Of a stretch of 24,576 bases of DNA, positions 1 through 6,698 are shown piece by piece. The notes below the pieces were generated by a model that was not told the DNA's origin, ran no database searches, and saw only the letters and a list, made by a program, of their open reading frames with translations. The first letter of the stretch is position 1, and each line of letters begins with the position of its first letter. The stretch spans positions 1-24,576 of the IMG/VR virus record IMGVR_UViG_3300031708_000006; one strand, written 5' to 3'. The stretch is from a virus. Position numbers and translations under genes: made by a program.

Positions 1-1115
1 ACCCCTACGCGCTGGCAACGTTCCAGACGCTGAACCAGGTGCTGATCGGGGACGACCGCAAGCAGCTCGGCGCGCAGTCCTTCCCGCTTGCCGCCGCTGC
101 GGCGCCGTCGATCTCCCAGGTGGCCTCTGGCGGCACCATCACCAACGTTGAGGTGTACGTCGGAGTCGCCGCGCGAACCGGCTCGGGGTACTACTACGGC
201 TCCGGGAACTCCCAGGGCAACAGCAACTCCACCACGTTCTCCGGCGGCTCGTCCAACTCCCTGACCGCTTCCGTGGCCGCGATCCGGGGCGCCGTCCTGT
301 ACGACTGGTTCCAGTCCAGCAACGGCACGACCTGGTACTACTACACGTCGACGACGACCAACACGGTCACGATGACCAAGATCATCACCCAGCCCCAGGC
401 GCTGCCGAGCCTCCCGGACCTGTCCACGATGTGGCAGGGCGTCGCCGGCGTGCCGGCTTACAACTCGGCGGCCGACAACGGCTCCGGGAACTCCAAGGAC
501 TACGACGGGTTCCTGGCCAGCCTCAGCGGCGACTACACGCCCACCGGCCAGTGGGCGCAGCCCGGCACCCAGACCCCCAACCCGTCCGTGTGGAACAGCC
601 TCAACGGCTCGCCTCTCACCCTCACCGGCGGGTCCGTCAACGAGATCGCCGAGTACATCTTCCTGGCCTTGTGGAACCAGGTGAAGTGCTCCCCGACGGC
701 ACTCATGATGAATGCCGCCCAGGCCCAGGAGATCGCGAACCTGATCCTGGGCACGAACAGCGCGACGACGTTCCTGAACACCGACTCGGCGGGCCGTATC
801 AGCGTGACAGCCGGCGGCCGGGTCGGGGAGATCATCAACACCTCCGCCAACGTCACCGTCCCGATCGAGGTCCACGTCAGCCTGCCGCCCGGCACGATTA
901 TCGGCCGCACCGACCGGGTGCCGTTCCCGCAGGCCGAAATCGCCAACGTGATCGCCCAGCGGTGCCTCCGTGACACCGCGCAATTCGACTACGGGATTTC
1001 GAGGGTTGCGGGCGTCAAGGGCGGGGGTCCGCGCCGCGAGTTCGAGGTGAGGTCGATGAGTGCCTTCGTGAACCGTGCGCCGGTAGCCATGGCGACACTC
1101 GCGAATGTTGCCTAG
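1..1115 (+). CDS. Major capsid protein, HK97-like, 5' end outside window
   Basis: This is the C-terminal 370 residues of what I take to be the phage major capsid protein, the shell subunit. The frame is open to the left edge (first full codon at 3), so the GTG at 39 is not the true start. The last ~200 residues carry what I recognise from actinophage capsid proteins: a GGSVNEI segment, LMMNAAQAQEIANLILG, TAGGRVGEIINTSANVTVPI, a GRTDRVPFP segment and the end motif GPRREFEVRS followed by AFVNRAPVAM. Before this lies a Ser/Gly/Asn/Tyr/Thr-rich stretch of about 90 residues (roughly 150-390 in the DNA), with YYYGSGNSQGNSNSTTFSGG and WYYYTSTTT, that looks like an inserted surface domain. A strong hairpin follows the stop. 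The family is named from recalled motifs, not from a search. Confidence 0.85.
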   Translation, partial: PYALATFQTLNQVLIGDDRKQLGAQSFPLAAAAAPSISQVASGGTITNVEVYVGVAARTGSGYYYGSGNSQGNSNSTTFSGGSSNSLTASVAAIRGAVLYDWFQSSNGTTWYYYTSTTTNTVTMTKIITQPQALPSLPDLSTMWQGVAGVPAYNSAADNGSGNSKDYDGFLASLSGDYTPTGQWAQPGTQTPNPSVWNSLNGSPLTLTGGSVNEIAEYIFLALWNQVKCSPTALMMNAAQAQEIANLILGTNSATTFLNTDSAGRISVTAGGRVGEIINTSANVTVPIEVHVSLPPGTIIGRTDRVPFPQAEIANVIAQRCLRDTAQFDYGISRVAGVKGGGPRREFEVRSMSAFVNRAPVAMATLANVA

Positions 1116-1130
1116 GACCTAGACACTCAC

Positions 1131-1165
1131 CGGAGGCCCGGGAGGCTAGTTCTCCCGGGCCTCCG
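1131..1165 (+). terminator. Strong hairpin after the capsid gene
   Basis: A perfect 14-bp inverted repeat (CGGAGGCCCGGGAG at 1131-1144 and its complement at 1152-1165) encloses the 7-base loop GCTAGTT. There is no T-run, so it may be an attenuator or an mRNA-stabilising structure rather than a complete intrinsic terminator. It sits 15 bases after the capsid stop and is followed by CATGCCC and the next ribosome binding site. Confidence 0.7.
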
Positions 1166-1189
1166 CCATGCCCGAAGGAGTTACCGCTC

Positions 1190-1627
1190 ATGCGCCTGTA
1201 CTCGCTGATCGGCGCGATCGCCCACGAAGACCCGGAGTTCGGCCACTTCGAGGCCGACCCGGATGACGGCTCATTCCTGTTCCCCGACGACGTGTCGGAC
1301 GTGCTGGTCACCACCGGCGTCAAGGGCCGCAAGCTGTGGGAGACGGAGGAAGACCGGGCCGGGCGGCTGCACGGCCTGGAACTGGCCCGCCGCCGTGACC
1401 CCGCGTCGATGCTGGAAGTCATGGAGACCAACGCGGCCCTGACCAGGCAGCTCACCGAGGTCATGACGCAGCTCGCCGCGATGCAGCTCGCCCAGGGCGG
1501 CGCTCCCGCCACTGCGGCGCCCCTGGAGGCCCAGGCGGGCGGCGGCAGCACCCCCGTCCCGGACGACGGCACGGGCGGCGAGAAGGCCGCGCCGAAGCGC
1601 AAGACGCCGGCCGCCAAGGCCAGCTAG
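1190..1627 (+). CDS. Conserved small protein downstream of capsid, function unknown
   Basis: This 145-residue protein starts at an ATG behind a clear GAAGGAG Shine-Dalgarno (1174-1180). The N-terminal half is acidic (PDDGSFLFPDDVSDVL), followed by KGRKLWETEEDRAGRL, a charged helix ending ARRRDPASMLEVME, and a Gln/Ala helix. The tail is Gly/Pro/Ala-rich and ends in basic residues (PKRKTPAAKAS). The pattern of a WET segment followed by RRxDP resembles proteins encoded just after the capsid gene in other actinophages, as I recall. Position suggests a virion or head-assembly role, but nothing in the sequence proves it. Confidence 0.75.
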   Translation: MRLYSLIGAIAHEDPEFGHFEADPDDGSFLFPDDVSDVLVTTGVKGRKLWETEEDRAGRLHGLELARRRDPASMLEVMETNAALTRQLTEVMTQLAAMQLAQGGAPATAAPLEAQAGGGSTPVPDDGTGGEKAAPKRKTPAAKAS

Positions 1628-1682
1628 CCCCGTTTCCCCTCTCCGCGCGGCCTGCCCGCGCTGACCTCATGGAGGTTCAATC

Positions 1683-2072
1683 ATGCCCACGGCAATCGTC
1701 AGCGGCGGCAACAACGGCCCGCTTCAGGCGGAGTCCTCCGGCAACCCCGAGACGCTGAACGGCGTGCAGTCCCTCGGCGCCGGCAGCAACACTGCCCCGT
1801 CGGCCCCGGTCCTCACCCCGTCGTTCGCGTCCGGTACCGCAGCGCAGCTCTCCGACACGACCCGGGATTACATGGTGTACCTGGCCGTCACGACGTCGGG
1901 GACGGCGACCACGGTCGCGATCGGCCCCACGTCAACGCCGGCGAACACGATCCTGCCCAGTTCCTCAGTGACCGCGGGGCAGCTGATCAGCTTCCGTCTC
2001 CCGGCCGGCTGGTACGTCAAGTGGGCGGGGACGACCACGGCGATCGCCACTCAGACGGCGATCGGCTGCTGA
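1683..2072 (+). CDS. Possible head decoration or fibre protein
   Basis: A 129-residue protein starting at an ATG after a GGAGG box (1672-1676). It is rich in Thr, Ser, Ala and Gly with alternating hydrophobic residues (YMVYLAVTTSGTATTVAIG, FRLPAGWYVKWAGTTTAIAT), which fits a small beta-sandwich. It has no Cys-pair motif, signal peptide or membrane span. Lying between the capsid gene and the connectors, it could be a head decoration or head-fibre subunit. That role is inferred from position and composition only. It is similar in style to the 118-residue protein at 7519-7875. Confidence 0.7.
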   Translation: MPTAIVSGGNNGPLQAESSGNPETLNGVQSLGAGSNTAPSAPVLTPSFASGTAAQLSDTTRDYMVYLAVTTSGTATTVAIGPTSTPANTILPSSSVTAGQLISFRLPAGWYVKWAGTTTAIATQTAIGC

Positions 2073-2078
2073 GCAGGC

Positions 2079-2357
2079 GTGACGGACTCTCCGCAGTTCC
2101 TCGTCCTGCACTTCGACTGGCTGGACGGGACCTCTGCCTGCCAGGAGACGTATGGTCCGTGGGCGGTACAGGGCGACGAGTCGCACCTGGAGGACATCGC
2201 CGCCTTCATGAAGGCGTGGCCGCGAAGGGCGGGGATCAGGCCGCAGGCAGTGACCATGGCGCTGTGCGTCAGCCCGGATGCGTGGCTGGCGGGCGACGCG
2301 GTCACGGCGGCAGGCCTGGCGACGGCACCGGGAGGGGATTGCGGGCGCGGTCGCTGA
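2079..2357 (+). CDS. Hypothetical protein, 92 aa
   Basis: I do not recognise this protein. It begins with a GTG six bases after the stop of the preceding gene, with only a weak AGCAGG upstream, so translation probably depends on coupling. The N-terminal two thirds look like a folded domain (PQFLVLHFDWLDGT, AVQGDESHLEDIAAFMKAWP, IRPQAVTMALCVSP). The last ~18 residues are low-complexity Ala/Gly/Arg and overlap 56 bases of the convergent minus-strand gene ending at 2302. The natural C-terminus may therefore have been replaced when the minus-strand operon arrived. It could itself be an accessory gene rather than a structural one. Confidence 0.6.
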   Translation: MTDSPQFLVLHFDWLDGTSACQETYGPWAVQGDESHLEDIAAFMKAWPRRAGIRPQAVTMALCVSPDAWLAGDAVTAAGLATAPGGDCGRGR

Positions 2358-2670
2358 CCAGTGCTTCGATCTCCTCCTGCATCGCCTGGTAGGCGTCGAT
2401 CGCCGCCTGCCACCGGTCGTACTGTTCCCGAGGGATGTCGAACACGCGCCGGGGGCTCTCGGATGATCCGGCGCGGTAGCCGCTGAACCCGGGACCGAGG
2501 TAGTAGTCGTCGTCCAGCACGACCCGCGCCATGCCGTCGGCCAGCGGGCCGGGAACGTAGCGCGGCTGCGGGGATACGGTGCCGGGCTTGCTCAGGGGCG
2601 TGAAGCGCGCGATGTCGCCGGGAGGTCCGGGCGGCTCAAGGTCATAGGCGACGATGCCGTTCTCGCTCAC
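2302..2670 (-). CDS. Third gene of minus-strand cassette, hypothetical, 122 aa
   Basis: The GTG start at 2670-2668 overlaps the TGA of the upstream gene (GTGA), so I choose it over longer in-frame extensions and expect translational coupling. The product is acidic, with a Pro/Gly-rich N-terminal half (VAYDLEPPGPPGDIARFTPL) and DDDYYLGPGFSGY in the middle. It ends in a helical segment, RRVFDIPREQYDRWQAAIDA, then AMQEEIEALV. This IPxExxDRW ... MQxEIexL ending recurs, as I recall, in small actinophage proteins of unknown function. It has no Cys and no membrane segment. The 3' end runs into the end of the convergent plus-strand gene. Confidence 0.65.
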   Translation of the reverse strand: MSENGIVAYDLEPPGPPGDIARFTPLSKPGTVSPQPRYVPGPLADGMARVVLDDDYYLGPGFSGYRAGSSESPRRVFDIPREQYDRWQAAIDAYQAMQEEIEALVSDRARNPLPVPSPGLPP

Positions 2671-2975
2671 CGCGGGCACCGGCAGGCGTTCATGACGTGA
2701 ACAGGCAGGCCGCCGCTGGTCCGGTAGCACGCGCCGGGCACCAGCGCGGCACCGGGTACGAGCAGCTCCGGGGCCTCGATCTGCATGCGCCCCATGATCC
2801 CTAGCCAGCAAGGATCGCATATGACCGCGAGTTCATCCGGGTCGCTGAGCTGGTCGGCCGGCAGCAGCGATTCGGCCTCGGCGAGCGCTTCCTCGTCACT
2901 CTGACCTTTGGTGAATGCGCCTCCGCAGCTGGCGCAGGTGTACGACTCTCCGGTGCCGCTCATGCGCTCCATCAT
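2667..2975 (-). CDS. Small zinc-ribbon protein, second gene of minus-strand cassette
   Basis: A 102-residue protein whose ATG overlaps the upstream stop (ATGA) and whose own stop overlaps the next start (GTGA). It carries two CxxC pairs, C14/C17 (YTCASCGGAFTKG) and C53/C56 (VICDPCW), separated by an acidic helix SDEEALAEAE, a likely zinc ribbon. I recall small actinophage proteins of the form CxxCGxxFxKGxSDEEAxxEA ... CDxCW, usually shorter. The ~45 residues after the second pair, with two further Cys near the end, are extra. A DNA- or protein-binding accessory role is an inference; there is no enzymatic motif. Confidence 0.7.
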   Translation of the reverse strand: MMERMSGTGESYTCASCGGAFTKGQSDEEALAEAESLLPADQLSDPDELAVICDPCWLGIMGRMQIEAPELLVPGAALVPGACYRTSGGLPVHVMNACRCPR

Positions 2976-3340
2976 CCCGTCTCGTTCTCGCTCATCCGGT
3001 CACCACCTCCAGTCCTGATCGGGGCATCCAGTGCCTCGCGGATCCGGTCCGCCACGAGGTCGTCCCGGCTGACGGTTACGGCTCCTGCTGCCTGCTCACG
3101 AAGGCGCATCACCTCTTGCACCCACTCCAGCAGCGGATGGGTTCCCAGGTGGGCCTGGCAGATCTCTTCAAGGGCAGCGAAGTGCTTCGCCAGGACGTCC
3201 GTGACTACCTCGTCAATGGTCGCCCCGAAGCCTTCTGGCAGTGGCCCGTCATGGTGCTGCCACGAGCACGTCGAGAGCGGGCAGTACGAGATGATCTTGG
3301 CCCCCGGCGGCCACTGATATTGCGCGAGTGATTCGCTCAT
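2972..3340 (-). CDS. First gene of minus-strand cassette, CPLxxC protein, 122 aa
   Basis: The ATG at 3340 has no Shine-Dalgarno but has TAGCAT exactly six bases upstream, so it is probably translated from a leaderless transcript. The N-terminus has a Cys pair, YCPLSTCSWQHHDGPLPEGF (C20, C25) with nearby His, then a helical middle (IDEVVTDVLAKHFAALEEIC, HPLLEWVQEVMRLREQ) and a charged end. The YCPLxC-W-H-D opening followed by HxxxH and EWV helices matches a family I have seen as a hypothetical protein in actinophages. Function is unknown. It heads a three-gene unit (3340 to 2302) in which every junction overlaps by four bases. Confidence 0.7.
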   Translation of the reverse strand: MSESLAQYQWPPGAKIISYCPLSTCSWQHHDGPLPEGFGATIDEVVTDVLAKHFAALEEICQAHLGTHPLLEWVQEVMRLREQAAGAVTVSRDDLVADRIREALDAPIRTGGGDRMSENETG

Positions 3341-3352
3341 CTGCTCATGCTA
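3341..3352 (-). promoter_or_regulatory. Leaderless -10 promoter of the three-gene minus cassette
   Basis: On the minus strand TAGCAT (3352-3347) is followed by GAGCAG and then the ATG at 3340. TANNNT six bases before the start codon is the usual arrangement for leaderless genes in actinobacteria. No convincing -35 is seen. The same layout precedes five other inserted genes here. Confidence 0.6.
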
Positions 3353-3361
3353 GGCGCGCGG

Positions 3362-3446
3362 GCGGCCGACTGGGAATCGAACCCGCGTACCCCTTGAGGC
3401 ACGACGCCTGGGGCGCCGCTGCTGACACCGGCATAGCTGCCGGCCA
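3362..3446 (-). other. tRNA-like sequence, possibly a degenerate type II tRNA
   Basis: On the minus strand an 85-base segment can be folded like a tRNA. The 7-bp acceptor stem is TGGCCGG with TCGGCCG (two G-T wobbles). The D-arm is GCT...AGC with GG in the loop. An anticodon-like stem has a 7-base loop CCCCAGG, followed by a 15-base variable region and a canonical T-loop region GGGTTCGATTCCC. Against a working tRNA, the T-stem has two mismatched outer pairs, position 33 is C rather than T, and two bases rather than one lie before the anticodon stem. I read it as a relic or mimic. It lies between the cassette promoter and the adaptor gene. Confidence 0.25.
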
Positions 3447-3480
3447 CCCGCGATCCGAAGAGTATGCCGGGAGGTCCGCG

Positions 3481-4410
3481 ATGCCTTCCGGCACCCCGTA
3501 CATCACCAGTTCGATCCTGCTCAACCAGCCAGCGGGATTGAGCTGGACGATCGTCCCGACTCTCACTGCGGACGCGGTCCAGCAGACAGCCCAGCTCGAC
3601 TACGTGTGCCAGCAGGTCACGTCCCTGGTCGACGGGTACCTGCAGCAGCCTTTGCGGGCGACGATCGTCACCGAGCAGAACCAGGGTCCGGGGATGCCGA
3701 GGGTGTCCGTCGACCCGCACACCGGGATCGCGGGCCTCGTCACCCGTCAGTCGCCTGTCACCGCGATCAACGCCATCCAGGTGTCGGAGGCCCGCTGCTT
3801 CCCGCCCAACTGGACGCTCATACCCCCCAGCCAGGCACGCATCCGTACACTGGTCCTCCAGCCGGCGTCGGGCGTGCCGGTGTACGGGTGCTCCGGCGGC
3901 AACGCGATCGACATCGCACCCGGCTACATCGACCGCCGTCACGGGCGCGGCCACTGGCTCGTGGCGGACTCCTATACGTCAGGGTGGGCGCACACCAGCC
4001 TCACCGCTGCCGCCAACGCCGGAGAAAACACCCTGGAAGTTGATGACGTCACCGGCTGGGCCGGCTGGACCGGTTTTCTCCTCGACGCGCAGGCCACCGA
4101 GGTCAGCTCTGTCGTTGACGTGTCCGCTACCACGCCGGTGATGCTTCCGGGACTGGGCTGCACCGTCCAGGCCGGACCCGGGACCGTCACGCTCTCTTCG
4201 GGGCTGGAAAACAACCACGCTGCGGGGGCAGTCTTCACCGCGGTGCCGCTCGGCGCGCTGCAAGCCGCCGCGCTCACCGCGGCGGTGATAGCGCTGGAGA
4301 CGATCGCGGCGATCGCCGTACAGTCCACCAGCGGGATGCTTCCCGGCGGCCTTGACGCCCTCGCTGCTGAATCGAAGTCGGAGCTCAACCCGTTCTGCAG
4401 GGTCATGTGA
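3481..4410 (+). CDS. Head-tail adaptor (connector) protein with inserted beta domain
   Basis: A 309-residue protein. I start it at the ATG at 3481 because GGGAGG lies at 3469-3474; the frame is open further upstream, but that part overlaps the tRNA-like sequence and the divergent gene. The N-terminal helical segment (TADAVQQTAQLDYVCQQVTS, LVDGYLQQPLRA) is typical of phage adaptors that bind below the portal. Residues ~165-260 (NAGENTLEVDDVTGWAGWTG through GTVTLSSGLENNHAAGAVF) form a beta-rich insertion. A helical Ala-rich C-terminus (LQAAALTAAVIALETIAAIA) resumes the adaptor fold and ends NPFCRVM. Its place just before the head-closure gene supports the call. Confidence 0.7.
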   Translation: MPSGTPYITSSILLNQPAGLSWTIVPTLTADAVQQTAQLDYVCQQVTSLVDGYLQQPLRATIVTEQNQGPGMPRVSVDPHTGIAGLVTRQSPVTAINAIQVSEARCFPPNWTLIPPSQARIRTLVLQPASGVPVYGCSGGNAIDIAPGYIDRRHGRGHWLVADSYTSGWAHTSLTAAANAGENTLEVDDVTGWAGWTGFLLDAQATEVSSVVDVSATTPVMLPGLGCTVQAGPGTVTLSSGLENNHAAGAVFTAVPLGALQAAALTAAVIALETIAAIAVQSTSGMLPGGLDALAAESKSELNPFCRVM

Positions 4411-4826
4411 TGGCGACCGCCAGGCCCTCATCGGGCGGCAGCGGCGGGATCGGGTCCGCGACCGCGCTGCGGTTCATGAACCACCGGATCACCATCCTGC
4501 GCGGCGAGGACGCCAGCGCGTACGGCGACATCAGCGACGTCGGCACACCCGTCTACGAGGACGTGCCCGCAGCAATCGCGGAAACATCGCAGACGGCGTT
4601 CGACCCGGCGACGCAGCGGCAGAGCATCATCCGGGCGATCAAATGCATCCTGCCGTCCTGGGCGGACGTGGAGACGACCGACACGATTTTTGACCCGTTC
4701 ACCGGGTTCTACTACATGATCGAAAACCTTGAACAGGAGCCAGGTCTGGGCTATTACCCGCCGCGGCAGATCCTGACGTTGCGGATGAGGTCCGGTGTCA
4801 CCGCAGCCGGGGAGTCGGGGCCATGA
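4407..4826 (+). CDS. Head closure (stopper) protein
   Basis: The product of 139 residues is encoded by a gene overlapping the adaptor stop; GTG at 4407 or ATG at 4410 (TGATG) are both possible starts. The domain RFMNHRITILRGEDASAYGD, followed by strands around VYEDVPAAIAETSQ, IIRAIKCILPSW and TIFDPFTGFYYMIENLEQEP, fits the small beta-barrel stopper proteins that seal the packaged head. The HRITILRG ... DxxGDxxD opening is typical, as I recall. A ~20-residue Gly/Ser-rich leader precedes it. The position between adaptor and the gp10-like gene agrees. It ends with ATGA overlapping the next small gene. Confidence 0.65.
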   Translation: MMATARPSSGGSGGIGSATALRFMNHRITILRGEDASAYGDISDVGTPVYEDVPAAIAETSQTAFDPATQRQSIIRAIKCILPSWADVETTDTIFDPFTGFYYMIENLEQEPGLGYYPPRQILTLRMRSGVTAAGESGP

Positions 4827-4990
4827 ACAGACTCGCCGACGCGACCGCCCGGCTCACCGTGGCGCAGGCGGAAAACACGGCCGCCCAGGCGTTCGAGGAC
4901 GCCGTGCATGAGTGCACGTTCTGCGAGCGCGGCGAGTGCGCGCGGTGCACCGACAGGCGCTGCACCTGCTGCTACGGGAACGAGGACTGA
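4823..4990 (+). CDS. Cysteine-rich 55-aa protein
   Basis: This very short gene is supported by both junctions: its ATG overlaps the previous stop (ATGA at 4823) and its TGA overlaps the next ATG (TGATG at 4988-4992). The N-terminal ~29 residues form an Ala-rich helix (TVAQAENTAAQAFEDAV). The C-terminal part CTFCERGECARCTDRRCTCC holds seven cysteines (31, 34, 39, 42, 47, 49, 50), enough for one or two metal sites or a disulphide knot. I do not recognise the family. It is co-translated with head-tail genes, so it could be a minor connector component or a metal-binding accessory protein. Confidence 0.65.
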   Translation: MNRLADATARLTVAQAENTAAQAFEDAVHECTFCERGECARCTDRRCTCCYGNED

Positions 4991-5475
4991 TGCCGAAAGA
5001 GGTCTTCAAGACCCGCGACGAGGACGGCGCCGACTTCGACGTCACCTGGTCCGGCGGATACTGCCAGATCGGCGCGACTGCCTACCTGGGTGCCCGGAAC
5101 TTCTGCGGCGGCGAGGACCGCCCGGCCAGCGAAATGATCGGCGTCAACGCCAAGCCGGATTTCTCGGCCGACGAGCTGGACCGGCTGATACTCACGCTCC
5201 AGCGGGCACGCCGCGAAGCGTTCGGGTCGAAGCTTCCGCTCGCGGTGACCATGGAAATCGTCGAGCGCGGGCGCAAGACCGACGGCACCACAGGCGGCAG
5301 CCTGATCGTCCCGACCGATGTCCGGATCAACGGCGTCTCGGTGCTCACCCAGGGTGGCATCAAGGTGCACGAGATGGACTTCCATCCGCTGAAGGAAATG
5401 GTGACGGTTACCGTCACGCTGCCTGTTCGGATGCTGACCGTGGGCGCGGAAGGCGACCTTCCGGCAGTCTCCTAA
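4990..5475 (+). CDS. Hypothetical protein in the connector region, 161 aa
   Basis: I do not recognise this protein. The ATG at 4990 overlaps the preceding stop (TGATG), so it is preferred over longer in-frame extensions. The N-terminal half has FDVTWSGGYCQIGATAYLG and a helix ADELDRLILTLQRARREAFG. The C-terminal half is beta-rich, with VPTDVRINGVSVLTQGGI and LKEMVTVTVTLPVRMLTVGA. The two halves may be separate small domains. Its stop TAA (5473-5475) interlocks with the TAG of the convergent zinc-ribbon gene. A virion role is inferred only from co-translation with the connector genes. Confidence 0.65.
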   Translation: MPKEVFKTRDEDGADFDVTWSGGYCQIGATAYLGARNFCGGEDRPASEMIGVNAKPDFSADELDRLILTLQRARREAFGSKLPLAVTMEIVERGRKTDGTTGGSLIVPTDVRINGVSVLTQGGIKVHEMDFHPLKEMVTVTVTLPVRMLTVGAEGDLPAVS

Positions 5476-5702
5476 GTCCCTCGCGCGGGCTCGATCGCCG
5501 CGAGCCGCTGAGCCCGGAACTCGGCCCTGGCCAGCGCGTCGGGGTCGTTGATCTCGCCGCGATCATCCGGGTTGCCCCACAGTTTCTCCCGGCATGACCG
5601 GCAGATCGGCAGCCGCCGGGCGACCCCGGGCTGCGTCTCCGCGGTGAGGAACTCGTCCTCCGGACGCCACCGCCAGCACGTCTTGCACTCCCGTGTCATC
5701 AC
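5472..5702 (-). CDS. Small zinc-ribbon protein on the minus strand
   Basis: This 76-residue gene is started at the GTG at 5702, directly followed by an ATG; the GTG is preferred because TACGTT lies exactly six bases before it and no Shine-Dalgarno is present. The protein has C6/C9 (ECKTCWRWRPEDEF) and C34/C37 (LPICRSCREKLWG). This C-x2-C ... P-x2-EF ... C-x2-C pattern is known from small zinc modules that often accompany endonuclease VII-type HNH proteins. Here it stands alone, with no nuclease residues. The remaining ~35 residues are a charged helix. It is inserted between the 161-aa gene and the gp10-like gene, with stops interlocked. Confidence 0.7.
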   Translation of the reverse strand: MMTRECKTCWRWRPEDEFLTAETQPGVARRLPICRSCREKLWGNPDDRGEINDPDALARAEFRAQRLAAIEPARGT

Positions 5703-5714
5703 GTCCCGAACGTA
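5703..5714 (-). promoter_or_regulatory. Leaderless -10 promoter of the zinc-ribbon gene
   Basis: On the minus strand TACGTT (5714-5709) is followed by CGGGAC and the GTG at 5702. It lies close to the plus-strand Shine-Dalgarno (around 5719-5725) of the gp10-like gene, so transcription in the two directions may interfere. Confidence 0.55.
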
Positions 5715-5730
5715 TCGCGAGGAGGCGGTT

Positions 5731-6237
5731 ATGGCCCGTGTCGTGATCGACCCCGACTGGCAAGAGCAGGTCATGGGCGAATGGGCGGCGTTCGCCGACG
5801 ACCGGCTCGGCGGCGACATCGCCGACGACGCCCGCCGCTACGCACCAGTCAGGACCGGCGCACTCAAAGCCTCCATTGAGCATCACCTTGAAGGCGACGA
5901 CTTGATCGTGTCCGCGTCCGGCGGCGGCGAAGACAGCAACGGGAACCTGTACGTCCTCCGGCGCCCGGGACGGCTCAGCGACGCGGCTGCGGGGCTGACG
6001 CACCCGAACCCGGGCCGGAACGTCGGATCGCTGACCACCCGCGAAGTGCATCACGTGGAGCTGGAAGCCGACCAGCTGCCTCATGAAAGCGCCGGCGACG
6101 AAGGCGGCCGCACCTACGCCGCTTTCGTGGAGTTGGGCCATAGGGTATTTCACCCATCCACCGGTGCAACAGGTCCAGAAGTAGTAGCACCTCGCCCATT
6201 TCTGCGCCCGGCGCTATTCCAGGAACGCGGCGAGTAA
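5731..6237 (+). CDS. HK97 gp10-like neck/tail-completion protein
   Basis: This 168-residue product starts at an ATG behind a strong GAGGAGG site (about 5719-5725). The segment IADDARRYAPVRTGALKASI is the hallmark of the HK97 gp10-like family (helix, then Y/AP-x-RTGxL). The end, AAFVELGHRVFHP then APRPFLRPALFQER, matches the family's usual C-terminus, in which the new neck or tail-completion protein packs against the connector. The middle contains a Gly/Asp-rich loop and a ~50-residue insertion (VLRRPGRLSDAAAGLTHPNP onward). The last 24 bases overlap the convergent minus-strand gene. Confidence 0.8.
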   Translation: MARVVIDPDWQEQVMGEWAAFADDRLGGDIADDARRYAPVRTGALKASIEHHLEGDDLIVSASGGGEDSNGNLYVLRRPGRLSDAAAGLTHPNPGRNVGSLTTREVHHVELEADQLPHESAGDEGGRTYAAFVELGHRVFHPSTGATGPEVVAPRPFLRPALFQERGE

Positions 6238-6639
6238 CCGGGGCGGCGCGGAGCGGTCGCGCTGCTTCTCGCGGACATACCGCTCAACCTCTTCGACGAG
6301 GGAGAACCCGCACAGGCGCGCGATCCTCGCGACCGGAAGCGCATCCTCGAACGTCCAGAATCCTGACCCGAAATCCATCGAGCCGGTTGCCAGGTCGTAG
6401 AGCGCCTGGACGCCTTCGGTCACGTCTGTCTGCGTGCCGTCATCGGCGATGTGGACGATGCGCCCGGTCACCGGGGAACCTTCGTCCGGCTCTCCGCGCT
6501 CGGAGAACGGCTTCCAGCGCCACACCGAACCGCAATCCGGGCACGTCCAGCCAGTCGCGGGAGCCGGAGGGTCCATCGCCGGCAGACGGCACAGATGGCG
6601 TGGTGCCTCAGTCGCATTCCATCCCGCGATGTCGCGCAT
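6214..6639 (-). CDS. Minus-strand zinc-ribbon-like protein, 141 aa
   Basis: The ATG at 6639 has no Shine-Dalgarno; TACCTT lies seven bases upstream, again a leaderless layout. The N-terminus carries H15/C17 (RHLCRLPAMDPPAP) and C33/C36 (GWTCPDCGSVWRWKP), a probable zinc ribbon of a type common among small actinophage proteins. The middle is acidic (VHIADDGTQTDVTEGVQALY) and may be a beta-helical mini-domain. The C-terminus is helical (ARLCGFSLVEEVERYVREKQ). Its role is unknown. The 3' end overlaps the gp10-like gene by 24 bases, so its last codons are antisense to that gene. Confidence 0.65.
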   Translation of the reverse strand: MRDIAGWNATEAPRHLCRLPAMDPPAPATGWTCPDCGSVWRWKPFSERGEPDEGSPVTGRIVHIADDGTQTDVTEGVQALYDLATGSMDFGSGFWTFEDALPVARIARLCGFSLVEEVERYVREKQRDRSAPPRLLAAFLE

Positions 6640-6652
6640 GGGTCCAAAGGTA
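6640..6652 (-). promoter_or_regulatory. Leaderless -10 promoter of the 141-aa minus gene
   Basis: On the minus strand TACCTT (6652-6647) is followed by seven bases (TGGACCC) and the ATG at 6639. No ribosome binding site or clear -35 is visible. Confidence 0.5.
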
Positions 6653-6698
6653 GCCGTGCCTCACCGTGAGCCGCACTACCTGAGACGGGGGGTGCGCT

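Noticed and set aside
431-976. Overlapping open frames on both strands inside the capsid gene (180 and 147 codons)
   Set aside because: They are Arg/Pro-rich or mirrored composition typical of high-GC antisense or shifted frames, without ribosome sites, and lie wholly within the capsid gene.
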